Below, piece by piece: positions 1 through 7,782 of a stretch of 64,000 nt of DNA (its first letter is position 1; every line of letters begins with the position of its first letter). Both the position numbers and the translations under genes were made by a program. Source of the stretch: Oscillatoria sp. SIO1A7 (GTDB taxonomy: Bacteria; Cyanobacteriota; Cyanobacteriia; Cyanobacteriales; Laspinemataceae); the NCBI GenBank assembly GCA_010672965.1, contig JAAHFN010000007.1, forward strand, positions 265,145-329,144, written 5' to 3'. The notes under the pieces were generated by a model. It was not told the DNA's origin, did no database searches, and saw only the letters and a list, made by a program, of their open reading frames with translations.

Positions 1-2
1 CC

Positions 3-587
3 AAGAGGGTAGAAAGTATAGAAGCAATAGCAGATCGCGAAGGAACGAGCTATAGCTTCGAGTCTCCCGATGCAGCTATCCTTCGGCGCGAGATGGCAGC
101 GTATATCCGCCAAGGAATTGAAAGTTTATCTCCTAGGTTGCGCGCTCCTTTTATGCTGCGTTTCTGCCAAGACAAGTCTTATCAAGCAATAGCCAAACAA
201 ATGGGCGTGTCCGAACATAACATTCGCAAGCGCATCCAACAGGCGCGAGCAATTATGCAAGAGCAATTAAATCAGTACCTTTCTGGCTCGGATGATTCTG
301 CAGCGCTGCTCAAAGAAATTGCCCTAGATTGTGGCGATAGTTATGCAATTCCTCTGTCAGAAGCGATCGGCGGAGATTCCTCTGTTGATTATACTCTGCC
401 CTGGTCGAGGGGAGTGGAAGAAGATATGTCCCAAGAGCCTCAATCCGAGGAAACAGAAATTTTTGATGAAGAACTAGGGAATGAGGGGTGCATAATGGAG
501 AGAATCAATTACAGGGTGACTGCCTCATGTCTAGAAACTGTACCGCACACTTGGTTTGCATTAATGGGTTCTCTGAGTTGGAGATAA
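3..587 (+). CDS. Sigma-70 family (ECF-like) RNA polymerase sigma factor, C-terminal part (5' end outside window)
   Basis: The reading frame is open from the first bases and ends at 587, so the gene begins upstream of the window. The visible 194 or so residues match the C-terminal half of the complete paralogue at 32213..33304. They hold a sigma region 4 helix-turn-helix: an ILRREMAA lead-in, then LRFCQ-KSYQAIAKQMGVSE and a recognition helix NIRKRIQQARAIMQEQL, followed by an acidic tail. The last 20 codons (RVTASCLE...GSLSWR) are conserved between the two copies even though the tail before them is not. This fits the constraint that the same DNA also encodes the start of the next gene. The role is promoter recognition with core polymerase. 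Its place just upstream of the R-body array suggests, without proof, that it controls that array. No anti-sigma gene is recognisable. Confidence 0.85.
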   Translation, partial: KRVESIEAIADREGTSYSFESPDAAILRREMAAYIRQGIESLSPRLRAPFMLRFCQDKSYQAIAKQMGVSEHNIRKRIQQARAIMQEQLNQYLSGSDDSAALLKEIALDCGDSYAIPLSEAIGGDSSVDYTLPWSRGVEEDMSQEPQSEETEIFDEELGNEGCIMERINYRVTASCLETVPHTWFALMGSLSWR

Positions 588-2089
588 ATGTTTGCCTGGT
601 TTTGGAAGAAAAGCCCATTAAACAAAATACCAAGCTGAAAACTTTAACTAAGTACGTCTTGCAGCATCCTCGGGGATGGAAAAAGAGAAAACAACTAGCA
701 GATATTCTCCGCACAATGGGTCGCTGGGAGGAAGCGATCGGCGAGTATCGCAAAGTGCTTTTGCGGCAGCCCCAACTAATAGAAGTGTGGCTGCAATTGG
801 GACAGATATTGCAGCTAATGGCAAGAGAGGCAGAGGCCATAGAAACCTATGAAAGTGCTATGGCTTTAATAGGCAATCCGGCGACTCGGGAGCATTTGAA
901 GGGATTAATCGATTCCTGTCGCCAAAGCGATCGCTCCGCCGCTATTGCCTTCGAGTCAGCCGCTGCCCTGGAACCGGATAATCCCGCTCACTGGCTCGCC
1001 GTAGGCCAGACCCAGTTGAGAATAGAAAATCCGGCCGCCGCTTTAAAAGCCTTTGATGCCATCTTGGCAATAAACCCGGAAGATACAATTGCCTTAATTT
1101 ATAGCTATGATGCGCTCTTTGCTTTGGGTCGCTTTTCAGAAGCACGGCAGCGAATCAACCAAGCCCTGGAATTAGCGCCCCAAGATTTCCGGGCGCTCAA
1201 ACGAATAGCCGATTATCGCTGTGGCATGGGATTGGTCACAGGGGAAGAAGGCAAGCAGACCAAGCAGCTAATTCGGGCAGCGGTGCAACAGGTCGCCAAT
1301 GCCCCTGGCACCCTAGAGTCCCTAGCTTATTACTACATTTTCCGAGGCCAGTCGAAAAAAGGGGTCGATCTATTGCAGAAGTTCGCAGTAGCACATCCGA
1401 ATAACCCCGGCGGTTGGTATTCATTAGCTCGCTGCCTTTTCCATGTTGGTGAAAATCACAAAGCGGCAGAGGCAATTCTGCGTGCCAAAAATCTATACCC
1501 GGGAGATTGCCAAATCTATCTGCTCGCCTGCGATATTTTGCCAGAGGCGGGGAAACTCCAGGAATTAAAGCCCTTAGTAGAAGAGATGCTGGAGCGATTT
1601 CCCGAGCGATGGAGTATCTGTGCTACAGCAGGGCGGGTGCTGGCAGAAAACTATAAAGATATAGAGCGAGGGCTAGCGGTTGCAGCAACTGCGCCGGAGT
1701 TGCAGCCCCAAGTGGCGGATGCTTGGTTCTGTTACGGTCGCGTCTTGGTTTTGGCCGAGAAATACCAAGAAGCAGTAGAGGTTCTGGAGCGAGGATGGCA
1801 GTGCTGGCAGTCTGATGGAGGATGCCCTCTACCTGCTGCTCGGTGGCTGGGGGAGAGCTATCGAGCTTTAGGAGATCGAGCAAAAAGCCAGCAGTGGTGG
1901 GAAGAAGCGGCGCGTCAAGCGATAGAACTCATGGAGTTCAATCCCGCTATGGCTACTTACTCCCAGGGCAAAGCCCTAGAAGCCTTGGGCGATGGTAAGG
2001 GAGCTGCCCGAGCTTATCGGACCGTCCCTAGCCATCAGCTACTTTATCCCCTTGTTCTGGAGGTCAAGGAAGCACTGAAACGCCTGTGA
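527..2089 (+). CDS. Tetratricopeptide-repeat protein overlapping the sigma factor gene
   Basis: This is a 520-residue, soluble-looking protein made almost entirely of helical TPR-type repeats, for example RWEEAIGEYRKVLLRQPQLIEVWLQLG cut by the motif pattern W-LG-Y-A-P, and ENPAAALKAFDAILAINPED. I chose ATG 527 over the ATG at 488 because the paralogue starts at the equivalent MSR codon (33244). That start gives exactly the same 61-bp out-of-frame overlap with the sigma gene in both copies. TPR scaffolds bind partner proteins. A role in binding or modulating the sigma factor is inferred from the conserved overlap, which implies coupled translation. A copy of a dispersed repeat follows the stop codon, as it does after the paralogue. 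No catalytic motif is visible. Confidence 0.85.
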   Translation: MSRNCTAHLVCINGFSELEINVCLVLEEKPIKQNTKLKTLTKYVLQHPRGWKKRKQLADILRTMGRWEEAIGEYRKVLLRQPQLIEVWLQLGQILQLMAREAEAIETYESAMALIGNPATREHLKGLIDSCRQSDRSAAIAFESAAALEPDNPAHWLAVGQTQLRIENPAAALKAFDAILAINPEDTIALIYSYDALFALGRFSEARQRINQALELAPQDFRALKRIADYRCGMGLVTGEEGKQTKQLIRAAVQQVANAPGTLESLAYYYIFRGQSKKGVDLLQKFAVAHPNNPGGWYSLARCLFHVGENHKAAEAILRAKNLYPGDCQIYLLACDILPEAGKLQELKPLVEEMLERFPERWSICATAGRVLAENYKDIERGLAVAATAPELQPQVADAWFCYGRVLVLAEKYQEAVEVLERGWQCWQSDGGCPLPAARWLGESYRALGDRAKSQQWWEEAARQAIELMEFNPAMATYSQGKALEALGDGKGAARAYRTVPSHQLLYPLVLEVKEALKRL

Positions 2090-2138
2090 AGTTTGGTCTG
2101 AAAGTATTTGAGGGATAGAGAGATTAGGTATCTGGATT

Positions 2139-2430
2139 GACAAAAAAAGTCTCTAACTCGCAAAATTCACAAATCCCTCGGGAGACCGTTTTAAGGTATA
2201 GAAGGACGAAAAACAACTCTGGGGCTGTGGGATTAGACCCCCCAGCTTTAGGGAATCCCTCGTTCGTAGGGAGCGTTAGTTCTCCCATTTCAGATGCCAG
2301 CCCAGCACAGAGAGAAAACCTTTGGTTTTCAAAAGGGAGATATCCTCATTGATGCGGTTTACCTGACGGATCGAAAAAAAGCCTCTAACTCGCAAAATTC
2401 ACAAATCGGGTATGAGGAGCGTCTCGATCG
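2139..2430. repeat. Dispersed intergenic repeat downstream of the TPR gene (family E), one long and one short copy
   Basis: The long copy (2139..2282) begins with CTCTAACTCGCAAAATTCAC and runs to the segment CAGCTTTAGGGAATCCCTCG. A shorter copy lies at about 2383..2430. Diverged copies recur at about 10718..10785, 34862..34985, 38627..38760 and 38858..38940. Three of these six lie directly downstream of a TPR gene or of its remnant. The rest of the 2090..2731 gap holds no gene that I can see. Confidence 0.6.
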
Positions 2431-2717
2431 TTAAAGCCGAAAGGGAAAACCATATATATAGATCTGTTATAGATCGAGATCGTTAGCCGGCAGGTTGTTC
2501 GAGGAATTGCTCGAAAAACCTATAATAGCGGGCGCGATCGCCCCGATAGGCAAATTAGCAATCGGAAACTATATGGCAAACCTATGGCAACCTCCAAATA
2601 CAAAAAAATAATCCCATTTTGTTTTTGGTATCCTTATCTAAGGGCTAAAGGCTAAAGGCGCAAGCTTGATTCCTGAAACCCTGCCGAATTTTTGTTAGTT
2701 AAGCAAAATAGTAATTT

Positions 2718-2723
2718 AGGAGA
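2718..2723 (+). promoter_or_regulatory. Ribosome binding site of the first rebB gene
   Basis: AGGAGA lies 8 nt before ATG 2732 and supports that start, which gives this copy a six-residue N-terminal extension compared with the next four paralogues. Confidence 0.6.
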
Positions 2724-2731
2724 AAGCAATC

Positions 2732-3070
2732 ATGGCACTCCCAGAATTTGGAAAAGGAGTTAGCGAACAAATCACCGATGCAGTAACTCAGGCTAATGTA
2801 AAGGTACTAGGTGACTCGCCAGCAATGGCTCTAAGCAACCTGTACCAAACCATTTCTCAGTCCCTGAGTCTGTCCGCACAAAATGCCGTGACCGCTCAGC
2901 AACAAAGCAACATCATTCATCAGGCAACCACGACTCAAGGAGTCAGCCTGCTCTATTCTCTTGGTACGGCGGCAGTGGCAGGAACCACAAGCGAGGTAAT
3001 GCAGGCTGACGATCCCGAATCCCTGGCCAATATGCTCGCTATCGTTCAAGCTCTGAAAAACGCAAGCTAA
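2732..3070 (+). CDS. rebB: RebB family R-body structural protein, copy 1
   Basis: This 112-aa protein carries the RebB signature: EQITDAVTQANVKVLGDSPA, then MALSNLYQTISQSLSLSAQN, then AV-x-QQQ-x-NIIHQATTTQGVSLLYSLGT. RebB-family proteins polymerise into R-bodies, coiled protein ribbons known from Caedibacter and other bacteria that can unroll and breach membranes. Length (about 105-115 aa) and the Ser/Ala/Gln-rich amphipathic composition fit the family. It differs from the next four copies by an N-terminal insertion (LPEFGKG). It is the first of a same-strand array with 150-670 nt gaps and separate ribosome binding sites, so copies may be transcribed separately. The family call is confident. 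Whether R-bodies are actually made is unknown. Confidence 0.92.
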   Translation: MALPEFGKGVSEQITDAVTQANVKVLGDSPAMALSNLYQTISQSLSLSAQNAVTAQQQSNIIHQATTTQGVSLLYSLGTAAVAGTTSEVMQADDPESLANMLAIVQALKNAS

Positions 3071-3118
3071 TAACCTTAAGATCCTAAGCAATATCGGCAG
3101 TTAAGGGTTATTCTTTAT
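3069..3118 (+). terminator. Possible terminator overlapping the stop of rebB copy 1
   Basis: AATAACCTTAA (3069-3079) pairs with TTAAGGGTTATT (3101-3112), with a one-base bulge, and is followed by a T-rich stretch. The stem includes the stop codon. This is a weak rho-independent terminator candidate. Confidence 0.4.
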
Positions 3119-3246
3119 ATGCCCTGCTCTGTTATTATATCTTGTGCAATGCAACAGATATAAATTCAGTTAGAGCAAGATATAAAAAAGATTATTCCCG
3201 AATAATATAAAGCCACTTGTGATTAGGATAAAAACAAAGCTTGTAT

Positions 3247-3267
3247 CCCCCGGTTCGCAGCCGGGGG
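3247..3267 (+). promoter_or_regulatory. GC-rich hairpin in the leader of rebB copy 2
   Basis: CCCCCGG (3247-3253) and CCGGGGG (3261-3267) form a perfect 7-bp stem about 50 nt before the start codon at 3317. There is no T-run after it, so it is more likely an RNA-stability or attenuation structure, or a small repeat, than a terminator. Confidence 0.4.
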
Positions 3268-3316
3268 GAGTTAAAACCATAAAAAAAAGTAACCGTAACT
3301 AAGGAAGATATCGACT

Positions 3317-3637
3317 ATGGCAAATGTTAGCGAACAAATCACCGATGCAGTAACTCAGGCTAATGTTAAGGTACTAGCTGAGTCTCCAGCAATGTCCTTG
3401 AGCAACCTGTACCAGACCATTTCTCAGTCCTTGAGTTTGTCCGCGCAAAATGCAGTAATGTCGCAACAACAGAGCAACATTATCCATCAAACAGCTACGA
3501 CCCAAGGAGTCAGCCTGCTCTATTCTCTTAGTACGGCGACACTGGGAGGAACTACAAGCGAGGTAATGCAGGCTGATGATGCCGAATCTATGGCCAATAT
3601 GCTCGCTATCGTTCAAGCTCTGAAAGATGCAAGCTAA
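3317..3637 (+). CDS. rebB: RebB family R-body structural protein, copy 2
   Basis: This 106-aa protein is almost identical to copies 3 and 4 over the whole length. It starts MANVSEQITDAVTQANVKVL and shares the SLSNLYQTISQSLSLSAQNAV core and the TTQGVSLLYSL segment. The end motif is EVMQADDAESMANMLAIVQALK. AAGGAA lies 10 nt upstream of the ATG. Variation is concentrated in the middle (SQQQSN, LSTATLGG) and at the C-terminus (DAS against DSQG). It is presumably an R-body ribbon subunit. Several slightly different subunits co-assembling is the usual arrangement in reb loci. Confidence 0.92.
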   Translation: MANVSEQITDAVTQANVKVLAESPAMSLSNLYQTISQSLSLSAQNAVMSQQQSNIIHQTATTQGVSLLYSLSTATLGGTTSEVMQADDAESMANMLAIVQALKDAS

Positions 3638-3787
3638 ATAACATATTCGCTCCCTACCGGCAAATAAGCTACGATCCCCGCAAATATTTTATTTCGTCCT
3701 AAAAGCGGAGCAAGGTAAAGGCGCAAATCTGATTCCTTTCAGGCAAGTCTTAGTTAAGCAAAATAATTATCACGGAGAATAGCAATC

Positions 3788-4111
3788 ATGGCAAATGTTA
3801 GCGAAAGAATCACCGACGCAGTAACCCAAGCTAATGTAAAGGTACTGGGTGACTCGCCTGCAATGTCGCTGAGCAACCTGTACCAGACTATTTCTCAGTC
3901 TCTGAGTCTGTCCGCACAAAATGCAGTAACTTCGCAACAACAGAGCAACATCATTCATCAGACGACTACAACTCAAGGAGTCAGCCTCCTCTATGCCCTT
4001 GGTACTGCAGCACTTGGAGGAAGTACCAGCGATGTAATGCAGGCTGACGATGCCGAATCTATGGCCAATATGATGGCTATCGTTCAAGCTCTGAAAGATA
4101 GCCAAGGCTAG
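3788..4111 (+). CDS. rebB: RebB family R-body structural protein, copy 3
   Basis: This 107-aa RebB paralogue begins MANVSERITDAVTQANVKVL, with the SLSNLYQTISQSLSLSAQNAV core. It ends in QALKDSQG, like copy 4. The first 35 or so codons are nearly identical in DNA to copy 4, which points to recent tandem duplication or gene conversion. The upstream gap (3638..3787) resembles the leader of copy 1: both contain GTTAAGCAAAATA followed by GGAGA, so promoter and leader may have been duplicated with the gene. Function is as for the other RebB subunits, by family membership only. Confidence 0.92.
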   Translation: MANVSERITDAVTQANVKVLGDSPAMSLSNLYQTISQSLSLSAQNAVTSQQQSNIIHQTTTTQGVSLLYALGTAALGGSTSDVMQADDAESMANMMAIVQALKDSQG

Positions 4112-4250
4112 GGCGATCGCAAAGGATTCTTTAAGCAGGGCTTTAATGCCATATTTAGGGAATTTTAACGGTATATTTTGTTTTTTTAAACAGAATATGG
4201 GAGGGCAAAAAATAGAAGATGCCTGACCAATATCGATTGGCTTGGGAACG

Positions 4251-4368
4251 GGACTTACGCAGGGGCGCGATTAGTAGGTGCGCGTAGTCTTGTTGACCAC
4301 CTTGACTGGTGCGCGTTGCCCCACCAGGCGCTGCATATAGAGTTCTACCCTATAGTTTGCGTAAGTCC
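4251..4368. mobile_element. MITE-like element with GGACTTACGCA terminal inverted repeats (family A)
   Basis: GGACTTACGCA (4251-4261) and TGCGTAAGTCC (4358-4368) are perfect 11-bp inverted ends around about 96 bp with no coding capacity. Related elements occur at 10976..11078 and 43307..43396, and a compound copy lies near 59114..59294. This one sits between rebB copies 3 and 4. Confidence 0.65.
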
Positions 4369-4460
4369 TGTTGTATTTAGACAACACCAAGTTATAACCT
4401 CGGTTAGCCTGGGGTGTTGTATCGAGAAAAACTAACTGTAATTAAGGAAGCATATAAATC

Positions 4461-4784
4461 ATGGCAAATGTTAGCGAAAGAATCACCGACGCAGTAACCC
4501 AAGCTAATGTAAAGGTACTAGGTGACTCCCCAGCAATGTCCCTGAGCAACCTGTACCAGACCATTTCTCAATCCTTGAGTCTGTCGGCACAAAATGCCGT
4601 GATGTCGCAACAACAGAGCAACATCATCCATCAGGTGACTACAACTCAAGGAGTCAGCCTCCTCTATGCCCTTGTTACTGCAACACTTGGAGGAACTACC
4701 AGCGAGGTAATGCAAGCTGACGATGCCGAATCTATGGCCAATATGCTCGCTATGGTTCAAGCTCTGAAAGATAGCCAAGGCTAG
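4461..4784 (+). CDS. rebB: RebB family R-body structural protein, copy 4
   Basis: This 107-aa RebB paralogue is nearly identical to copy 3. The differences are scattered substitutions in the second half (for example MSQQQ for TSQQQ, LVTATLGGTTSEV for LGTAALGGSTSDV). An AAGGAAG ribosome binding site precedes ATG 4461. It is separated from copy 3 by a MITE-like element, so any single array transcript would have to read through it. It keeps all RebB hallmarks and is not degenerate. Confidence 0.92.
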   Translation: MANVSERITDAVTQANVKVLGDSPAMSLSNLYQTISQSLSLSAQNAVMSQQQSNIIHQVTTTQGVSLLYALVTATLGGTTSEVMQADDAESMANMLAMVQALKDSQG

Positions 4785-4879
4785 GGATTTTTTCTGCTGG
4801 CTCGCCCGCCGAGATGTCAATTTTGAGACGAATTGAAGTAGCTCAAATGGACATCTCAACTTTGCTAATATCAATAGTT

Positions 4880-4970
4880 CGGACAGTTTTTAGGGTTCAT
4901 ATGATGATATCCTTATTTTACCGGGGCGCGATCGAGAATCGGAGGTGCCTTATGTGCTAAAAACTGTCCG
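4880..4970. mobile_element. MITE-like element with CGGACAGTTTTTAG ends
   Basis: CGGACAGTTTTTAG (4880-4893) and CTAAAAACTGTCCG (4957-4970) are perfect 14-bp inverted repeats bounding a 91-bp non-coding element. The inner sequence also pairs partly (GGTTCATA against TATGTG). I saw no second copy in this window. It lies in the 585-bp gap between rebB copies 4 and 5. Confidence 0.55.
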
Positions 4971-5146
4971 GAGTATTGTATAATATAAGAGGAAAGTTTG
5001 AAGGCCGGACGCGCTCTTTGCGTTTTTTATGAGAAATCGCGGTTTGGGTTAGCATTAAAGTTAAAGATTGGGATGCCTTAGTTTGATTAGCAGGAGACAT
5101 AAGCATAATAGGCTCTTTATGTAGGATTCGTTTATGTAATGAAATG

Positions 5147-5172
5147 CTTACATTGCATTAATGCAATGTAAG
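5147..5172. promoter_or_regulatory. Perfect 26-bp palindrome upstream of rebB copy 5
   Basis: The half-site CTTACATTGCATT is followed immediately by its exact reverse complement, with no spacer. It lies about 200 bp before the start codon at 5370 in AT-rich DNA. It could be a two-fold symmetric operator or form a cruciform/hairpin. No T-run follows, so a terminator is less likely. Confidence 0.45.
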
Positions 5173-5369
5173 ATGCGCTTATGTAGAGTGATAATTACCT
5201 GTATTACATAAATGTCTTGCTCGAACGGTGGGCAGTTGCAAAAATAGCGTTTTATCCTATAATTATCGTAAGTCTAGTAGCGAACGCCCTCGTTATTAAG
5301 GTCCTAATTAATTGTTAAAGCAAAGCAGGATATACAAAAAAGTAACCATTCCTAGTGAAGGTATAAACT

Positions 5370-5693
5370 ATGGCAAATGTTAGCGAACAAATTACCGACG
5401 CAGTAACCCAAGCTAATGTAAAGGTACTGGGTGACTCGCCTGCAATGGCTCTAAGTAACCTTTACCAGACTATTTCTCATTCCTTGAGTCTGTCCGCGCA
5501 AAATGCGGTGACATCGCAACAACAAACTAATATTATTCATCAAGCGACCACGACCCAAGGGGTCGCCCAGATCTATGCCATTGGTACTGCAGCAGTTGGA
5601 GGAACGACAAGCGAGGTAATGCAGGCTAACGCTCCAAGTTCCCTGACGAATATGCTCGGTATCGTTAAAGCTCTGAAAAATAGCGGTGGCTAG
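5370..5693 (+). CDS. rebB: RebB family R-body structural protein, copy 5
   Basis: This 107-aa RebB protein shares the N-terminal two thirds with copies 1-4 (EQITDAVTQANVKVLGDSPA). It diverges in the last third: QIYAIGTAAVGG, EVMQANAPSSLTNMLGIVKA. It is the most diverged member of the first subgroup. It sits after the longest gap in the array, which holds a MITE and a 26-bp palindrome, so it may be under separate control. Confidence 0.92.
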   Translation: MANVSEQITDAVTQANVKVLGDSPAMALSNLYQTISHSLSLSAQNAVTSQQQTNIIHQATTTQGVAQIYAIGTAAVGGTTSEVMQANAPSSLTNMLGIVKALKNSGG

Positions 5694-5907
5694 GGCGATC
5701 GCAGTTACCAGGGAAAGCAGCTAAGACTGCTCTAAAATGCTATAGATCGCGATCGAAGAGGCGATAGATCGCCCTCGAAAAAAATCGTAGCTGCTTTCGT
5801 CGTCGCGGCTTTTGAGTTGCAAGGAGGTTGATGAGATCCGTGCGTAAAAATAACGTTGGCCCATTCCTCATCCGAACTGGACAATCCGGATCTGAAGGAA
5901 GTTAATC

Positions 5908-6156
5908 ATGGCAACACCACCATTTCAAAGCCCTCAAACCGTTAATTCTCAGGTGGCTGATGCTGTTTCGCTTGTCAATACGAGCGTTTTGGCCATAGCA
6001 CCTGCCCAGTCAATGGGACTGGTGTACCAAACAATGGCTCACTCTACGAGTCTGGCAATGCAAAATGCCGTTGGCTCTCAAAATGCAATGCAACAGATCA
6101 ATACTGCTGTTGTATCTACTGCCTGTCAGAGGATAATGGCCTTAGGAGCCGATTAG
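5908..6156 (+). CDS. rebB: Short RebB family R-body protein, subgroup 2, copy 6
   Basis: At 82 aa this is the shortest member. Its core reads VNSQVADAVSLVNTSVL, then PAQSMGLVYQTMAHSTSLAMQNAVGSQ cut by NAMQQ and TAVVSTAC. This PAQSMGLVYQTM form is the version seen in proteobacterial RebB proteins, unlike copies 1-5. It ends soon after the VVSTAC segment and lacks the C-terminal acidic helix of subgroup 1. AAGGAAG sits about 10 nt before ATG 5908. It pairs with copy 7, 44 nt downstream, so these two are likely co-transcribed and may be the second subunit type of a heteropolymer. Confidence 0.9.
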   Translation: MATPPFQSPQTVNSQVADAVSLVNTSVLAIAPAQSMGLVYQTMAHSTSLAMQNAVGSQNAMQQINTAVVSTACQRIMALGAD

Positions 6157-6200
6157 CTATAAGAGGTTCGTTAGGTTTGCTTTCTAAATAAATAAAAAAA

Positions 6201-6692
6201 ATGCCCGACAAAGTAAATAGCCAAATTATTGATGCCGTGACTCTGACTAATGTCAGCGTATTAGGCGAATCTCCAGCTCAATCGATGGGATTGGTCTATC
6301 AGACTATGGGCCATTCAATCGGTTTAACGATGCAAAATGCCGTTGGCTCTCAAAATGCAATGCAGCAGCTTAAAACTGCTGTTGTATCCACTGCATGCAG
6401 GGGCATCCTGTCCTTAAGCCAACAGGGATCCAGTAACAACAGCAATAACAATAAACAGCCTGACAATCGACAACCATCGCCTACCCCGAATCCAGCACCA
6501 GCGTTTCCTCCCGATCCAAATCTAGAACCGGATCCGACTCAAAATCCAGATAATGTGCAGATTAATGGCAAAGAAGATCCTCAAGAAGCACTTCGTTCAA
6601 CCTCGTCAGATTCACGAGAGATTAAATCGTCGGGAGCAATTATAATAGGAAGAAGAACAGAAACTACCGATCCATGCCAGGATCGTAACTAA
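6201..6692 (+). CDS. rebB: RebB family R-body protein with Pro/Asn-rich tail, copy 7
   Basis: Residues 1-75 are a subgroup-2 RebB domain (VNSQIIDAVTLTNVSVLGES, AQSMGLVYQTMGHS, NAVGSQNAMQQLKTAVVSTA). Residues 76-163 form an unusual hydrophilic tail, first rich in S/N/Q, then in P/N/D, ending IIIGRRTETTDPCQDRN. RebB proteins are normally about 100 aa, so the tail is an addition. It might decorate the ribbon surface or mark one end of the polymer. There is no clear Shine-Dalgarno sequence before ATG 6201, only A-rich DNA, so translation may depend on coupling to copy 6. Confidence 0.88.
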   Translation: MPDKVNSQIIDAVTLTNVSVLGESPAQSMGLVYQTMGHSIGLTMQNAVGSQNAMQQLKTAVVSTACRGILSLSQQGSSNNSNNNKQPDNRQPSPTPNPAPAFPPDPNLEPDPTQNPDNVQINGKEDPQEALRSTSSDSREIKSSGAIIIGRRTETTDPCQDRN

Positions 6693-6814
6693 GAGCGATC
6701 GCTATTATTATAGCAGTCAGCAGTAAGCTGTTATCGCTAGATATTTGGATAAATTATTTTCCACTCAGCCGTTCTAAAATAGGCAACTCTAAATCTAAAA
6801 AAAGGAGATTTTTG

Positions 6815-7159
6815 ATGAGCAGTCTCGAACAAGCTAAAGAATCTGTCGCTTTAATTAATAACTGGAACCTTTCTCCCAAAGTCGTAAAAACTGAAGGTGC
6901 GGGAAAGGCTTATCAAGCAGTAGCGCAGTCAATGTCCCTGGCAATTCAAGATGCTACAGAACATCTGCGCAACGTTAGTGCAGTTGCTCAAGCGGCGATC
7001 GCCGTTTCAACAGAGCTTATGATCGCCAATAAGCAAGTCTATCCATACTCCCAATTTATTGATGAAGCTCAGCAGACTGTAGATAAAGCAGAACAAACCT
7101 TTAAAAGAGTCGGTATGGATGCTGGGGATATCCTCAACAACTTCCCTTCGGGAGAATAA
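6815..7159 (+). CDS. Diverged RebB-like protein at the end of the R-body array
   Basis: This 114-aa protein was given start ATG 6815 because AAGGAGA ends 6 nt upstream; the TTG one codon earlier is less likely. The middle (GKAYQAVAQSMSLAIQDATE, then AVAQAAIAVST) lines up with the RebB core YQTxxxSxSLxxQNAV. The N-terminal DAVTQ block is replaced by SLEQAKESVALINNWNLSPK, and a new helical C-terminus follows (QTVDKAEQTFKRVGMDAG). It is probably an accessory R-body protein, as reb loci often carry more diverged Reb-like members. This is assigned by position and partial similarity, not a full family match. Confidence 0.7.
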   Translation: MSSLEQAKESVALINNWNLSPKVVKTEGAGKAYQAVAQSMSLAIQDATEHLRNVSAVAQAAIAVSTELMIANKQVYPYSQFIDEAQQTVDKAEQTFKRVGMDAGDILNNFPSGE

Positions 7160-7395
7160 TGGCGATGCTATCAAATTATTCAAGGCTTTAGCGCGAAAAG
7201 GTCAATGGTATTTAATTAACCGGATACCACCTACACCGGCAATCTAGGTATGTCTTATAGCTAGTCTGCTAGTGGATTTGCCTGCTGCCGGCTGCTAAAG
7301 TATGGATAAAGTTATAACAAGCTAAACCTAAACCCAAGATGATAATTTCTTTGGGTTAACTTTTTATATGGATAATCTTGACTTTTAGTTTAGTA

Positions 7396-7639
7396 ATATC
7401 AAATCCGGTTAAACAGTCACAGTTTGTAGGGGTTCCCCGTGCCCGCCCCAAACCAATCGGGGCGGCCGGGGCGGGCACGGGGAACCCCTACAGGATTTAT
7501 TTATGGAACAATATGAAATTACGCTAATTAATTACTCACAAACAGGAACAGTTCGGCGCCCTTGCGCCCTATACCAACCGGGGCAGCCACGCTCCCCTCT
7601 GCCCCTACAAATTATGGAATTGTTTAACCGGGTTTGGTA
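7396..7639. mobile_element. Inverted-repeat element (family C) with TATCAAATCCGGTTAAAC-type ends
   Basis: The left end ATATCAAATCCGGTTAAAC is mirrored by TGTTTAACCGGGTTTGGTA at 7621-7639. Inside is a perfect 24-bp inverted repeat: GTAGGGGTTCCCC and onwards at 7426-7449, with its complement at 7468-7491. It has no coding capacity. Related ends and a similar GC-rich core occur in 29891..30322. It fills most of the 623-bp gap between the reb array and the convergent gene at 7783. Confidence 0.65.
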
Positions 7640-7782
7640 GAACTTTAATTTGCGATCGCTCTTTTGCTTCTGGACTTCTGATGCCAGTCTTGCCTAGGAC
7701 AGACAGCCGCCACTAATGCGAATATGCCCTTTTGCCCAATTCCGCTCTTCCGCTCTTCCCTATTCCGCTCTTCCGCTCTTCC

